NCBI GenBank assembly: GCA_024275975.1
Contig: JAJRYC010000002.1
Span: forward strand, 1 to 55,076
DNA length: 55,076 bases
Direction: 5' to 3'
Origin: Nitrospirota bacterium
Lineage (GTDB): Bacteria; Nitrospirota; Thermodesulfovibrionia; Thermodesulfovibrionales; UBA6898
Below, in pieces: positions 33,943-44,243 of the stretch (within the stretch, counting starts at the first letter, position 1; each line of letters opens with the position of its first letter). The position numbers were made by a program, and so were the translations under genes. The notes under the pieces were generated by a model that did no database searches, was not told where the DNA came from, and saw only the letters and a list, made by a program, of their open reading frames with translations.

Positions 33943-34517
33943 CTTCCCTTCCTGTACAATGTCAGCATTGTATCTCCATATCTGTAATTTTTAATAAATC
34001 CGAGGGTCTGCATCCCCTCCATTAATTTTAAGCCGGTGCGGTGCTCCACTATTAAACAGCCGCCTTCTTTAAGAACATCATTTCCGTCAAGCAATAGAAC
34101 GACATCGCTTATTTCGTCGGACGCATACGGCGGATCCGCAAACACTATATCGAAACAGATGGCCGATTCCGACGCGCCTTTCAGGAACTGGACCGTGCTT
34201 TTACTGTATACACCGGCCATTTTATCGAAGCCTGTTTTTTTTATATAGTCTTCGATAGACTTCGAGCGCACCAGGTTATCCTCAACAAAAAAAACCTTTT
34301 CGGCCCCCCTTGAAAGCGCCTCAAGGCCAACAGCGCCGGTGCCGGCATAGAGATCCAGAAAAGCCGCACCTTTTATCTCCGCCTGCAGGATATCGAAGAC
34401 CGCTTCCCTGACTTTCGCGGAAGTCGGCCTGAGCCCGCCCTTTCCGTCTCCCGATGAAAACACTTTTTTTCGATCGGCGACTTTTCTGCCCTTAAGCTGA
34501 CCGCCCGATATCCTCAT
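33939..34517 (-). CDS. rsmD: 16S rRNA (guanine-966) N2-methyltransferase
   Basis: A SAM-dependent methyltransferase of the small ribosomal subunit. The 192-aa protein begins with RISGGQLKGRKV, has motif I in FLDLYAGTGAVGLEALSRGA and the catalytic motif IV FADPPYAS. The pairing rsmD-coaD with overlapping stop and start is very common in bacteria and supports the call. Confidence 0.95.
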   Translation of the reverse strand: MRISGGQLKGRKVADRKKVFSSGDGKGGLRPTSAKVREAVFDILQAEIKGAAFLDLYAGTGAVGLEALSRGAEKVFFVEDNLVRSKSIEDYIKKTGFDKMAGVYSKSTVQFLKGASESAICFDIVFADPPYASDEISDVVLLLDGNDVLKEGGCLIVEHRTGLKLMEGMQTLGFIKNYRYGDTMLTLYRKGR

Positions 34518-34608
34518 GATATATACCGGATATGTATTATTTTAACCATTTATTATCTGATAAAATTTACCTGCTCCAGGACTATCCGCCCATAACCAGC
34601 CTTTTTTT

Positions 34609-34640
34609 ATTTTTGTCCCGCCCGAAGCCCGGAAGACCAC
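34609..34640. repeat. Degenerate copy of dispersed repeat
   Basis: TTTTTGTCCCGCCCGAAGCC at 34611-34630 resembles the left half of the palindrome at 47880-47938 (TTTTTGTCATGCCCGAAGCC). Only this half is clearly conserved. It lies between rsmD and the permease gene. Confidence 0.45.
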
Positions 34641-34653
34641 GTCGGTCGGTATT

Positions 34654-35169
34654 TTACTGCATGTTAACCGGGGGCTCCGCCACTTCTTCAACATTCCTGA
34701 AAATTTCAAACACGGAAAGAAAGACCGCCAGAATAAGGGGACCCATAATCAATCCGATAAGTCCCAGAAATTTTATCCCGCCCAGCACACTGAAGAAAAT
34801 TATAATCGTCGGCATCTTTGTCCTGGTACCTATTATCAAGGGCTTCAGTATATTGTCCACCATGCTTATAACAAAAACCCCGAATAAAAAAAGTCCTACT
34901 CCCTCGATATAGTTTCCCTGGATCATCAGGTATAAGGAATTAGGCCCCCAGATGGAGAAACTTCCAAGGAACGGCACAAATGACATTATCGACATGGCTA
35001 TGCCCCAGATCACAGGCGATGATATACCGGCAAAATAAAACGCGATGCCCCCGAGTATGCCCTGAATAACCGCCACGGCAACTCCGCCATAAACGGTAGA
35101 GACAATCATGTCCTTCACCTGGGTGGCGAGCCTTTTCTTCTGCCGTTCATTAAAAGGCAGGTAGTCCAT
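34654..35169 (-). CDS. AI-2E/PerM family permease, C-terminal part (frameshifted)
   Basis: C-terminal half of an AI-2E family (formerly UPF0118) membrane protein. It starts in the loop MDYLPFNERQKKRLATQVKD and contains the conserved YGGVAVAVIQGILGGIAFYF, VPFLGSFSIWGPNSLYLMIQ and DNILKPLIIGTRTKMPTIII helices. The frame joins the upstream half if one extra base is read in the seven-T run (35178-35184, plus-strand A7), giving KDAPGFFSRTMDYLPF. The ATG at 35169 is internal to the protein. Confidence 0.88.
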   Translation of the reverse strand: MDYLPFNERQKKRLATQVKDMIVSTVYGGVAVAVIQGILGGIAFYFAGISSPVIWGIAMSIMSFVPFLGSFSIWGPNSLYLMIQGNYIEGVGLFLFGVFVISMVDNILKPLIIGTRTKMPTIIIFFSVLGGIKFLGLIGLIMGPLILAVFLSVFEIFRNVEEVAEPPVNMQ

Positions 35170-35714
35170 TGTCCTGGAAAAAAACCGGGAGCGTCTTTAA
35201 GAAGAAAGAAAATAGTAAAAAACATAAAGATAAAATTTATGGCGGCGGATATTATATTTGTAATCCTTATTGACAGATTGTCAGTAAGTCCGAGGCCGAT
35301 CTTCTTGATATTCCCGATAATCATCTCTTCAGTCGGTAATTTTTCAGCTCCTATAAACAACTGGACCTTTTCAAGAAAATCCAGGAGCTTCGGGTGTCTC
35401 AATATATCATGTATAGTGCCGAGTTTTCCTTCATTTATGTTTGCAATAATCCCCTTCAGCTCATCAATGAGCATGACCGACAAGTAAGTAAACGGCCCGA
35501 TTATAATGATGAATATCAAAATTATGGTTATCACTGATGATATGGATTTCACCCTGATATATCTGGAAATAAACAAATATACTGGATAAAAAAGAATGGA
35601 AAAGACCACCGCCCAGGCTATGGCGGCAAGAAAAGGACTCATTATTTGATAGGTCAGATAGCCGAGCACTACCAAGAGAAAAAACAGCATTGACGAGTAG
35701 AACCGATTCGTCAT
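35115..35714 (-). CDS. AI-2E/PerM family permease, N-terminal part (frameshifted)
   Basis: N-terminal half of the same permease, with helices LLVVLGYLTYQIMSPFLAAI, IAWAVVFSILFYPVYLFI and SSVITIILIFIIIIGPFTYL and the start of the central region up to FTIFFLLKDAPGFF. After the phenylalanines the frame runs into a short unrelated tail. Family members transport autoinducer-2 or small ions (some are Na+/H+ antiporters), and the substrate here is unknown. The break is in a homopolymer, and GGT TTT TTT CCA also forms an in-phase T TTT TTT heptamer. Joined length would be about 353 aa, normal for the family. Confidence 0.88.
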   Translation of the reverse strand: MTNRFYSSMLFFLLVVLGYLTYQIMSPFLAAIAWAVVFSILFYPVYLFISRYIRVKSISSVITIILIFIIIIGPFTYLSVMLIDELKGIIANINEGKLGTIHDILRHPKLLDFLEKVQLFIGAEKLPTEEMIIGNIKKIGLGLTDNLSIRITNIISAAINFIFMFFTIFFLLKDAPGFFPGQWTTCLLMNGRRKGSPPR

Positions 35715-36066
35715 TACAACATGCCTAATCGAAAACTCTGTACAATTTTATTCAATAATAGCCTGCTTTCAGCATAAAACCATCTTTGCCGTTCATATAT
35801 AAACGGCAATTCTCCGCAATAAAGCTCCTCCGTGGCGGATATGACAGTTCAAAATGCATATTTAAGCCCTGTTGCCCGAAGAGCCTACCGACACCTATTA
35901 TCACATGGAGAGCCTGAAATTTCAAATCCGGATTTTCCGATGGAAACCAAAACAGTCATCTGAATCCCGCATAATCCCGGACAACTATTATTAATCGTCT
36001 GTTTAAACCCTCCGCCCTGAAATTGTTTTCTTGAAATAATTAAGGATATTAATTTAATATTTACAT
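35715..36066. other. Divergent spacer upstream of secA
   Basis: 352 bp between the permease and secA starts. It contains one perfect hairpin, TTGCCGTT (35786-35793) with AACGGCAA (35802-35809), without a T-run. AT-rich DNA at 36030-36066 probably holds the secA promoter (TTGAAA near 36031 is a candidate -35), but I cannot fix the -10. I found no secM-like reading frame. Confidence 0.45.
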
Positions 36067-38682
36067 ATGATTGGTTTATTAAAAAAACTTATTGGAACAA
36101 AAAACGACCGTGAAATTAAGAGGCTCATGCCGACCGTCGAGCGGATTAACCTGTTAGAGTCTCAAATGTCCGGCATGACGGATATACAACTCAGGGACAA
36201 AACCCCGGAATTCAAAAAACGACTTGAAGCGGGAGAGGCACTCGATGAAATCCTTCCCGAGGCCTTTGCGATCGTAAGAGAAGCGTCAAAACGAATTCTC
36301 AAAATGAGGCACTTTGACGTCCAGCTGCTCGGCGGGCTGGTACTTCACGAAGGAAGAATAGCGGAGATGAAGACCGGAGAAGGCAAGACCCTCGTAGCCA
36401 CACTGCCGGTCTATCTGAACGCACTTGAAGGCAGGGGCGTTCATGTAGTCACCGTTAATGACTATCTGGCAAGCAGGGACGCCAAATGGATGGGGCAGGT
36501 ATATAATTTTTTAGGCCTCAGCGTGGGGGTCATTCTGCACGGCCTTACGGATGAACAGAGAAAGGCCGCCTATAATTCTGATATTACATACGGCACAAAC
36601 AATGAATTCGGCTTCGATTACCTCAGGGACAATATGAAGTATGAGATCTCCGAGTATGCACAGAGGGAACTGCGTTACGCGATCGTCGATGAAGTGGACA
36701 GTATACTGATAGACGAGGCCCGCACGCCGCTGATAATATCCGGACCATCGGAAGAATCCACGGACAAATATTATAAAATCGACAAGATTATTCCAAAACT
36801 CCAGAAAGAGACGGACTATACGGTAGATGAAAAAGCCCGAACAGTCATACTGACCGAGGAAGGCAACACTAAAGCTGAAAAAGTCCTGGGAGTCGGCAAC
36901 CTCTATGACCCGGCGAATATTGAACTCGTACATCATCTGCTGCAGGGATTGAAGGCCCATTACCTCTTCAAAAGAGATGTTGATTACGTTATAAAAGACG
37001 GGGAAATACTGATCGTGGATGAATTCACCGGAAGGCTCATGCCGGGAAGGCGCTGGTCGGACGGACTCCACCAGGCAGTCGAAGCCAAGGAAGGAGTGAA
37101 AATCGCGAAAGAGAACCAGACGCTGGCCACCATAACCTTCCAGAACTATTTCAGGATGTATGACAAACTGGCCGGCATGACGGGGACCGCTGAGACGGAA
37201 GCGGGAGAATTCGCAAAGATATACAGGCTGGACGTGCTCGTCATACCAACAAATCAACCCATGATCAGGGTCGACAACCCGGACCTGATATACAAAACCG
37301 AAAAGGGAAAATTCAGCGCCGTGGTACAGGAAATCGAGAAACTCCACAAGAAGGGACAGCCCGTACTTGTGGGCACAATCTCAATTGAAAAATCAGAGAC
37401 TCTCAGCAGCCTTTTAAAGAAAAATGGCATACAACATTGCGTTCTAAACGCGAAATACCATGAAAAGGAAGCCGAAATAATATCTCAGGCAGGCAGGAGC
37501 AATTCCGTCACTATCGCGACTAATATGGCGGGTCGTGGAACGGACATAATTCTGGGAGGAAAACCCGCAGGAATAGCGAATGAATTACTGAAAAACAGAC
37601 AGGATTATTCCAGTGAGGATTGGGAAAAGGTGCTTGAGGAAGCCGAAAAAAAATGCAGGGCCGATAGGGAAAAAGTATTATCATCAGGCGGACTTTTTAT
37701 ATTGGGAACAGAGAGACACGAGGCCCGCAGGATAGACAATCAGCTTCGGGGACGTTCGGGCAGACAGGGTGACCCAGGGGAATCCCGTTTTTATCTTTCT
37801 CTCGAAGATGATTTAATGAGAATTTTCGGGTCGGACAGAATATCCGGCCTGATGGGAAAACTCGGTATGGATGAAGACATCCCGATAGAGAACAGAATGG
37901 TTTCCAGGGCGATCGAAAACGCCCAGAAAAAGGTTGAAGAGCAGAACTATGATATAAGAAAGCACCTGATTGAATATGATGATGTGATGAACAAGCAGAG
38001 GAAGGAAATTTATACTTTTAGGAAGGAGATACTGGAAACCGATAACATAAAAGATAAAATTCTCTCCATGATTGATGAAATCACCGCTGAACTCGTTGAT
38101 ATTTATTGTCCTGCCGCTAAAGATCATGAAGAATGGGACTTCAAGGGATTAAAAAACGCCTTTTACAGTTTCTTTGCGCTCCATATAGAAGATTTTCCCG
38201 ATGACATAACTTCGATCGGGGAATTTCTCGCCTCCGAAGCCAAGAATTTATACGAGAAAAAAGAGCTCGAAACAGGCAGCGAAATAATACGCTATCTTGA
38301 AAAAATCATAGTGCTTCAGGTTGTTGATTCACAGTGGAAAGATCATCTGCTTGCAATGGACCACCTGAAGGAAGGCATAGGACTGAGGGGTTACGGACAG
38401 AGAGATCCTTTAGTAGAATATAAAAAAGAGGCTTTCGATATGTTCTCGGAGATGTCTGGTAGAATCTCATCCGAAATTGTCACCAGGCTGTTTAAAATGC
38501 AGGTCCTAACAGATCGGGAGCCTGAAATAAAGACACATCCAAGACAATTAAATCTTAACTATAACAGAAATGACAGGGACACAGTCGGCCAGACAGTCTC
38601 CAGAGGGAAGAAAGTGGGTCGTAACGAGCCCTGCCCCTGTGGCAGTGGCAAGAAATATAAGCGTTGTTGCGGGGCTACTTGA
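36067..38682 (+). CDS. secA: Preprotein translocase ATPase SecA
   Basis: The motor of the Sec export system at the inner membrane. The 871-aa protein has Walker [15 protein letters not shown], the [20 protein letters not shown] box, the preprotein cross-linking domain between, [13 protein letters not shown], and [20 protein letters not shown] in the second helicase domain. The scaffold and wing follow ([20 protein letters not shown]). The C-terminus carries the zinc-binding SecB/ribosome-contact motif [16 protein letters not shown]. The stop overlaps the TTG start of the next gene. Confidence 0.97.
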   Translation: MIGLLKKLIGTKNDREIKRLMPTVERINLLESQMSGMTDIQLRDKTPEFKKRLEAGEALDEILPEAFAIVREASKRILKMRHFDVQLLGGLVLHEGRIAEMKTGEGKTLVATLPVYLNALEGRGVHVVTVNDYLASRDAKWMGQVYNFLGLSVGVILHGLTDEQRKAAYNSDITYGTNNEFGFDYLRDNMKYEISEYAQRELRYAIVDEVDSILIDEARTPLIISGPSEESTDKYYKIDKIIPKLQKETDYTVDEKARTVILTEEGNTKAEKVLGVGNLYDPANIELVHHLLQGLKAHYLFKRDVDYVIKDGEILIVDEFTGRLMPGRRWSDGLHQAVEAKEGVKIAKENQTLATITFQNYFRMYDKLAGMTGTAETEAGEFAKIYRLDVLVIPTNQPMIRVDNPDLIYKTEKGKFSAVVQEIEKLHKKGQPVLVGTISIEKSETLSSLLKKNGIQHCVLNAKYHEKEAEIISQAGRSNSVTIATNMAGRGTDIILGGKPAGIANELLKNRQDYSSEDWEKVLEEAEKKCRADREKVLSSGGLFILGTERHEARRIDNQLRGRSGRQGDPGESRFYLSLEDDLMRIFGSDRISGLMGKLGMDEDIPIENRMVSRAIENAQKKVEEQNYDIRKHLIEYDDVMNKQRKEIYTFRKEILETDNIKDKILSMIDEITAELVDIYCPAAKDHEEWDFKGLKNAFYSFFALHIEDFPDDITSIGEFLASEAKNLYEKKELETGSEIIRYLEKIIVLQVVDSQWKDHLLAMDHLKEGIGLRGYGQRDPLVEYKKEAFDMFSEMSGRISSEIVTRLFKMQVLTDREPEIKTHPRQLNLNYNRNDRDTVGQTVSRGKKVGRNEPCPCGSGKKYKRCCGAT

Positions 38683-40079
38683 TCAAAATATTCTGGTTTG
38701 GACTGGACATCCTCAAAAAAGAATACGAGGACATCCTCGAATCATCAGGCGCAACCATTACGAAATTCAAGTCAATAGACAATATAGCGCGCAAGGACAA
38801 TTACATCCCGGATGTAATCATCGCCGATAAAAATCAGAGCGTGGAATCAACCTTCAAGGAATTCACTAAGAGATACAATGATGTACCCAAAATAGTACTG
38901 TCCACTACCGGTTCATTCAGGGGATTCGCCCCATGGACAAGACTCGCCTTGACCTATCCTTTAAATAATCCGCCGGCAAAAGCGCTGAAATATTACATCG
39001 AAAGGGCAAAAAAAGAAAGGGAGCTTTCCGTTGAGTACTCGGGGCTGAAGAACAAACTTTCCACTTTAAGGCATGAACTCGACTTCTTCGAAGAAGTCAG
39101 CAGAACGCTGACCTCCACGCTAAGCCTGAATCAAATCCTCAATACAATACTGCAAAAGGCAAAAAAACTGATAATGGCGGAATCCGGGTCCATCCTTCTG
39201 CTTGATGAAGAAACCGGCGAGCTTTTTTTTGAAAAGGAGACCGGAAGAAGAAAAAATAAGGGCCAGGTCAATTCAGTCAGAATAAAAGCCGGAAAAGAGA
39301 TTGCCAGATGGGTCGCCAGGGAAGGCGTCCCAGTTGTCATACCTGATGTTTCTGCCGTTAAAAAGCGCCCTTCAGAACTGAATAAAAAAACCGCCCCAGG
39401 AATAAAATCATTAATGTGTGTTCCAATAAAAAGCAAAAACGCCACTCTCGGCGTAATCGAACTTGCAAATAAAACTGCAGGCAGGTCTTTTACCGAAAAT
39501 GACCTCGATCTTCTGCTCAAGCTTGTGGCACAGGCCGCGATTGCGATAGAAAGGGCGTCACTTTACCAGAAAATGGCGGAACAATCCATTACTGACGACC
39601 TGACAAGCCTGTTCAACACGAGGTACCTTCAAAGCACACTTGAGACGGAGATCGCGAGGTCGGATAGATACCATACACATCTTTCATTAATATTTATCGA
39701 CATTGACTATTTCAAGGCGATTAATGATAATTACGGACATCTTACAGGCAGTAAAACACTTGTTGAGATAGGACAACTACTGATTAAGGGTCTGAGGTCG
39801 ATTGACGTTGTAGTAAGATATGGCGGGGACGAGTTCGTTGTAGTGCTTCCTCAGACTTCGCATAATCATGCATTGCAGATAGCGGAACGATTAAGAAAAT
39901 CCATAACACGACATGTTTTCCTCAAAAAGGAAGGATATTCTTTCAGATTGACCGCCAGTTTCGGAGTAACAACTTATCCTGAAAGCGCAAAGACGAAGGA
40001 AGACCTTTTGGTACTTGCCGACGAGGCAATGTACAAAGTTAAATATCAGACAAGAAACGGAGTTTATGGTATAGTATAA
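38679..40079 (+). CDS. GAF-GGDEF diguanylate cyclase with receiver-like N-terminus
   Basis: A cytoplasmic c-di-GMP synthase, 466 aa from TTG 38679, a start that overlaps the secA stop (TTGA) and suggests coupling. Residues 1-110 look like a degenerate receiver domain ([28 protein letters not shown]). A coiled coil (about 115-140) leads into a GAF domain (about 150-295, [20 protein letters not shown]). The GGDEF domain (about 305-460) has [32 protein letters not shown] and an intact active-site motif YGGDEF. No RxxD inhibitory site is obvious before the motif. The GAF ligand is unknown. The MglA-like GTPase gene follows by 3 bp. Confidence 0.9.
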   Translation: MIKIFWFGLDILKKEYEDILESSGATITKFKSIDNIARKDNYIPDVIIADKNQSVESTFKEFTKRYNDVPKIVLSTTGSFRGFAPWTRLALTYPLNNPPAKALKYYIERAKKERELSVEYSGLKNKLSTLRHELDFFEEVSRTLTSTLSLNQILNTILQKAKKLIMAESGSILLLDEETGELFFEKETGRRKNKGQVNSVRIKAGKEIARWVAREGVPVVIPDVSAVKKRPSELNKKTAPGIKSLMCVPIKSKNATLGVIELANKTAGRSFTENDLDLLLKLVAQAAIAIERASLYQKMAEQSITDDLTSLFNTRYLQSTLETEIARSDRYHTHLSLIFIDIDYFKAINDNYGHLTGSKTLVEIGQLLIKGLRSIDVVVRYGGDEFVVVLPQTSHNHALQIAERLRKSITRHVFLKKEGYSFRLTASFGVTTYPESAKTKEDLLVLADEAMYKVKYQTRNGVYGIV

Positions 40080-40082
40080 AAC

Positions 40083-41108
40083 ATGGCACTGTTCAATTAC
40101 GCAACAAAGGAAATAACACTCAAAATTGTCTATTACGGCCCTGGCCTGAGTGGCAAGACAACAAACCTCCAGTACCTGCACTCCACTTTCGCCGCCAAGG
40201 CAAAAGGCAAATTACTCTCCTTGTCGACCGAGTCGGACAGAACATTATTCTTCGATTTTTTTCCGATCGAACTCGGCAAAATAAGAGATTTCTCGATCAG
40301 ATTTCAGCTCTACACCGTACCCGGACAGGTCCGGTATAATGCAACAAGAAAGATCGTACTGAAGGGAGCGGACGCCGTTATTTTTGTGGCCGATTCCCAG
40401 GTTGAAATGAGAGAACAGAACCTTGAAAGCTTCGAAAATATGATCGAAAATCTCCTCTCCAATAATATTAACCCGGATAATATCCCGATCGCGCTGCAAT
40501 ACAACAAAAGAGATCTTCAGGACATACTTCCTATCGACCAGCTCAACAGTGACCTTAACGCCGACAGCAGGTACCATTTTCTGGAAGCCTCGGCCATTAC
40601 AGGCGAGGGCGTAGAAGATATGTACAAAATGATTACAAAGCTTCTGCTCAAAAATATCTCCACAAAACATAATATCGACATCCAGCCCCCCTCGGAAGAA
40701 GCAAAAAAAACTGGCGAACCCGAAATCCCTGAACAGGCGCGGGTCGCAACGGCGTCTTCCGTATTTGAGACTCCAAAAGTCGCGTCATCGTTCCAGGAGC
40801 GTGTACCGGAATACAAAACTGAAGATCCAGTACCGGGGCTGAAAGACAGACCTGAGTTAAAAGAAGAACGCACCATCGTTAAAAAAGTCCCCGCATTACC
40901 GGTTGAGCAGTTAAACAGGATTTCAGGTGAACTTGCAAAAATAATGGAAGTACTCTCTTTTTTGAAAAATTCGGCAGCCATCGCCGATAAGGACATTCAG
41001 GAAATAAAGGAACTCAGAAAAGAACAAAGAGAGGCGACCGCAGCATTAAAACATATTGATAGTACGCTCAGGAATATAAAAAGCAGGAAAAGATGGTTTC
41101 ATTTTTAA
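40083..41108 (+). CDS. MglA-like small GTPase with C-terminal extension
   Basis: A 341-aa Ras-superfamily protein. Residues 1-195 are an MglA-type G domain: P-loop GPGLSGKTTN, the MglA hallmark TVPGQVRYNATRKIVLKGAD (TxPG replaces DxxG), and NKRD for guanine specificity. MglA proteins set cell polarity and drive pilus or gliding motility in Myxococcus. Beyond the G domain comes a linker rich in proline and glutamate (about 200-275) and a C-terminal coiled coil (about 280-335, ISGELAKIMEVLSFLKNSAA) ending in basic residues. Typical MglA is about 195 aa, so the 145-residue tail is unusual. It follows the diguanylate cyclase gene by 3 bp. Confidence 0.88.
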   Translation: MALFNYATKEITLKIVYYGPGLSGKTTNLQYLHSTFAAKAKGKLLSLSTESDRTLFFDFFPIELGKIRDFSIRFQLYTVPGQVRYNATRKIVLKGADAVIFVADSQVEMREQNLESFENMIENLLSNNINPDNIPIALQYNKRDLQDILPIDQLNSDLNADSRYHFLEASAITGEGVEDMYKMITKLLLKNISTKHNIDIQPPSEEAKKTGEPEIPEQARVATASSVFETPKVASSFQERVPEYKTEDPVPGLKDRPELKEERTIVKKVPALPVEQLNRISGELAKIMEVLSFLKNSAAIADKDIQEIKELRKEQREATAALKHIDSTLRNIKSRKRWFHF

Positions 41109-41133
41109 TCTGATTTTCCACCCGGTAGCCACT

Positions 41134-42537
41134 CTAAAGAAGATATTCCGCTAGATTAATCTTGTATTTACCTGGATCCATAGTCTTTATAATCGAATAC
41201 AGATACTCACCATCGGCATTCTTCGCGGCCAGATCAACTACATGACTATCAACCTTTTTGCCCTTACTGTCGGTAATTATCAAGATACGGGGCCGACTTA
41301 AAAATAGCTGGTTACTCTCATAAACAAGTCCCAGCTCCTTCGAATCAAGCATCACAAGGGTACCGATGGGGAACACACCGATCATATTAATAAAAAACTT
41401 GAAAAGCAGTGGATCAAGCTGTGTCCCGTACCTTTCCATCATAATACTTAACGCTTTGTCGGGAGACATTGGTATCCTGGAATATACTCTTGCGGAGGTC
41501 ATAGCGTCGTACTGATCGGCAAAACACACTATACGGCTGAAAAGATCCAGTTCCAGCCGTTTTCTCACCCTCGGATAACCGGAATAATCAACGTGCTGGT
41601 GATGCTCAAAGGCCACAACAGCCGCCCTTATCGTAATATCATCCAGTTTTTTAAGTTTCAGTAACGCCTTAACACCCCATACCGGGTGTTTTTTTATAAT
41701 GGCCCAATCATCATCCGTGAAATTCGTCGGCTTGTTGAGAACTTCAGAAGGAATCTCCATCTTACCTATATCATGGAAAAGAGCGGCCATCCCCAGTTCC
41801 GTCAGCAGCTTACGGCTTAACCCCAGTCTCTGCCCCAACGCAATCGAAAGTATGCTCACATTTACTGAATGGTAGTAGGTATAATCATCATAGTTTTTTA
41901 TCGCGGTCATACCAAGCAAAATCTGTTCTTCCTCAAGAATATGGTCTACCATTGATTCAATTATTCTTTTTGCTTTCTTTATGTTTACTTTTTCGCCGCT
42001 TTTGATTTTATTGATGATGCCCCTTGAGTACGAAACCGCGTTAAAATAGGTTTTCTTGATCATCTTTCTCATATCAAGAAAATCTTCTTCAACTATTTTT
42101 TTAAGCCTGTCCACAGATATACCGCCCACGCCTGAAACACCCTCCCGTATACTGTCATAAGGGGTTTCAGAGGAAGCTGATACAATAAACGCCTGAATAA
42201 AGGCTTTCACGTCTTCGGGGCCGACCTCCCGGTTAAATATGACCGACCCCAGTTCTCTTTTTTTAAATTCCCCGATCAGGAAATCAAAGTTCGACAGGAA
42301 TTCAAGAGAATACCTTATGCGATAATCATTGGAATAAAAAAACTCCCCCTTCAGCGTCAGGTTAATATTGTTCTCCTGGCGGATCTGGGTATTTATAATC
42401 TTTACAAGTTTGTCCACGGCCAGAGTAACGGCTATATTGTTAGTGTCATGTATATGCGCTGTGCGTATAACAACAGAAAACTGATTGATTAAGTCCTGCG
42501 CGCTTTTATGGAAATTATATTCCTCTCTACCGGCCAT
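41134..42537 (-). CDS. HD-GYP domain phosphodiesterase-like protein
   Basis: A 467-aa soluble protein. The first 170 residues are an unrecognised helical region (RTAHIHDTNNIAVTLAVDKL). Residues about 190-390 are an HD-GYP domain: HSVNVSILSIALGQRLGLS, the HD pair in ALFHDIGKMEIPSEVLNKP, the next histidine in IKKHPVWG, EHHQHVDYSGYPR and FADQYDAMTS. HD-GYP enzymes hydrolyse c-di-GMP. Here the usual DGxGYP reads DYSGYP, a variant also carried by some homologues in other lineages. The metal ligands seem present, so activity is plausible but unproven. It overlaps the HEAT gene by 11 bp. Confidence 0.87.
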   Translation of the reverse strand: MAGREEYNFHKSAQDLINQFSVVIRTAHIHDTNNIAVTLAVDKLVKIINTQIRQENNINLTLKGEFFYSNDYRIRYSLEFLSNFDFLIGEFKKRELGSVIFNREVGPEDVKAFIQAFIVSASSETPYDSIREGVSGVGGISVDRLKKIVEEDFLDMRKMIKKTYFNAVSYSRGIINKIKSGEKVNIKKAKRIIESMVDHILEEEQILLGMTAIKNYDDYTYYHSVNVSILSIALGQRLGLSRKLLTELGMAALFHDIGKMEIPSEVLNKPTNFTDDDWAIIKKHPVWGVKALLKLKKLDDITIRAAVVAFEHHQHVDYSGYPRVRKRLELDLFSRIVCFADQYDAMTSARVYSRIPMSPDKALSIMMERYGTQLDPLLFKFFINMIGVFPIGTLVMLDSKELGLVYESNQLFLSRPRILIITDSKGKKVDSHVVDLAAKNADGEYLYSIIKTMDPGKYKINLAEYLL

Positions 42538-44170
42538 GTTCGATCCTCTTGGCCGCTGCGGACGCGAATCCTCTCAGCAGCTTGTTCCTGGCGGTCACGT
42601 ATTTATTCAGCACCCGTAAAGCCTCCTTATTGCCGATCAGACCGAGACCGTGGGCTGCGCACGCCTTATTTTCGTATTTTTTTGTCCTGCCCCAGCACAT
42701 CCTCTTCTTTAATATTCTTACGAGCAGATTAAAGACATCTTCATCCTTCCAGTGGGACAGCACTTCAAAGTACTCTTTTTTCTCATCGAAATTTTTGTCT
42801 TTAAATGTTTTGTCCAGAATCTCATCAATGATAATTCTTTTTGCCGCTTCGGAAGCAATATTTCCAAGCGCCTTCAGCGCGGCCGACCGGACCTGTGCTT
42901 CAGGTCCATAGAGACATTCACGCAGAGTCTTCAGTACAGTGTCTCCTCCGAATTCACCCAGAGATCTGATGACTTCCTTCCTGACCCTGATATCGCCGTG
43001 TTTAATGGTTTTCAAAAGGTAATCCAGCGCCCTTTTGTCACCAATCTTCCTGAATATATATATCACATTTCTGACAACAAACCATCTCGTGTCATTCAAT
43101 CCCCTTGCCAGAGTCACAATATCCCTGGGACCAAGGACTATCAGTGCGTCAATCACAATTTTTCTTGCATGAATGCTCTGTATTTCGCCAAGTATTTTCA
43201 TGAACGGCTCAATAGCGTTCCGGTCAAGCAATCCGACAAAATCCCCGAAAATCCGCTCATCAATGTTCTGTCCACTGTCAATCAACTCTCCAACCATACT
43301 TATCATCGGATCACTGCCGGCGAAGCTCACAATTTTTTTCATCCGGATTTTTATCTCTTCGGCGATATTTTTATCATTCGATATCCGTTTAACCTCTGTC
43401 AGCACATCCGTCACCGTCTGCAAGTCCCCGTTTTTTATGGCATATTCGACAGTACTCGTCAAAAATCTGCTAACCTCGGTGTAATCAACCATCGAATCAG
43501 GCATAAACAGCATTTCAAAAAGTATATCTGCTAATTTACCGCTTTTGTCCCTCAAATCTTTTTCGAATTCAGTGGAAAGTTGTAGAAGGTCATTATCCGT
43601 CAGGGGGAATATGGATATTTCCTTAATCTCTTCTTTATTGAAGGCATCTTCATATGCCCTGAGCAGATCGTCCTGTTCGGATGTATGTTCCTTTGCCTCT
43701 GTAATCGCCCTGGCTTCATAGTCTTCATCTTCTTCAAGGTAGGATTCATCAACAATGTACTGAATATTCTGAAAGTCTTTTTCCCATAACATGGTGACAA
43801 CATCATCGTCTATCAGCTCCCTGTCAAAATCCATGGACATAATCTTCAGAAACTCCACCATCTCATCGATGGACAGGTCTTTTTTAAAAGAAATCTCGCG
43901 CAATCCGTCTTTAAAGAAAAAAAGGGCGATATTATCCTCCTTTTCCGTATTGTAGTAAATCAGATCGGAATTGCAGTATATTTCATTCTGCCTTATTTTC
44001 AGGCTCAGGTCATCACTGTAATGAAAATAATTTTGAAACCTGCCAAAGCAGTCTTCGAGAGTTCTGATGAAAATAGGATTGTTCAGCGGGTACAGTCTTA
44101 ATATCTTTCTTGCTCTCAGGAATGCCTGAATTATTTCTTTGGCGGCCTTTATCTCTTCGCTATTTTCCAT
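42527..44170 (-). CDS. HEAT-repeat protein
   Basis: A 547-aa soluble protein. The N-terminal 300 residues are helical and unassigned, with an acidic stretch near 140-165 (DESYLEEDEDYEARAITEAK). From about residue 320 to the end are HEAT-type repeats (ARKIVIDALIVLGPRDIVTL, RDIRVRKEVIRSLGEFGGD-like units, AQVRSAALKALGNIASEAAK, ending GFASAAAKRI). Such solenoids act as protein-binding scaffolds. The tight overlap with the HD-GYP gene suggests the two proteins work together. No enzyme motif was found. Confidence 0.85.
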   Translation of the reverse strand: MENSEEIKAAKEIIQAFLRARKILRLYPLNNPIFIRTLEDCFGRFQNYFHYSDDLSLKIRQNEIYCNSDLIYYNTEKEDNIALFFFKDGLREISFKKDLSIDEMVEFLKIMSMDFDRELIDDDVVTMLWEKDFQNIQYIVDESYLEEDEDYEARAITEAKEHTSEQDDLLRAYEDAFNKEEIKEISIFPLTDNDLLQLSTEFEKDLRDKSGKLADILFEMLFMPDSMVDYTEVSRFLTSTVEYAIKNGDLQTVTDVLTEVKRISNDKNIAEEIKIRMKKIVSFAGSDPMISMVGELIDSGQNIDERIFGDFVGLLDRNAIEPFMKILGEIQSIHARKIVIDALIVLGPRDIVTLARGLNDTRWFVVRNVIYIFRKIGDKRALDYLLKTIKHGDIRVRKEVIRSLGEFGGDTVLKTLRECLYGPEAQVRSAALKALGNIASEAAKRIIIDEILDKTFKDKNFDEKKEYFEVLSHWKDEDVFNLLVRILKKRMCWGRTKKYENKACAAHGLGLIGNKEALRVLNKYVTARNKLLRGFASAAAKRIEHGR

Positions 44171-44243
44171 AGTAAACAGTAATTCTGAATTTCCTCCGGA
44201 TCGCTAATACACAGACTGAATATTTTATCCATTTTTATTTTTT

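Noticed and set aside
36511-37347. Minus-strand 278-aa frame inside secA
   Set aside because: It is the shadow of secA, which is conserved across the entire interval; no family features are present.
42752-43534. Plus-strand 260-aa frame inside the HEAT gene
   Set aside because: Shadow frame opposite a gene with clear HEAT repeats; its translation resembles no family.
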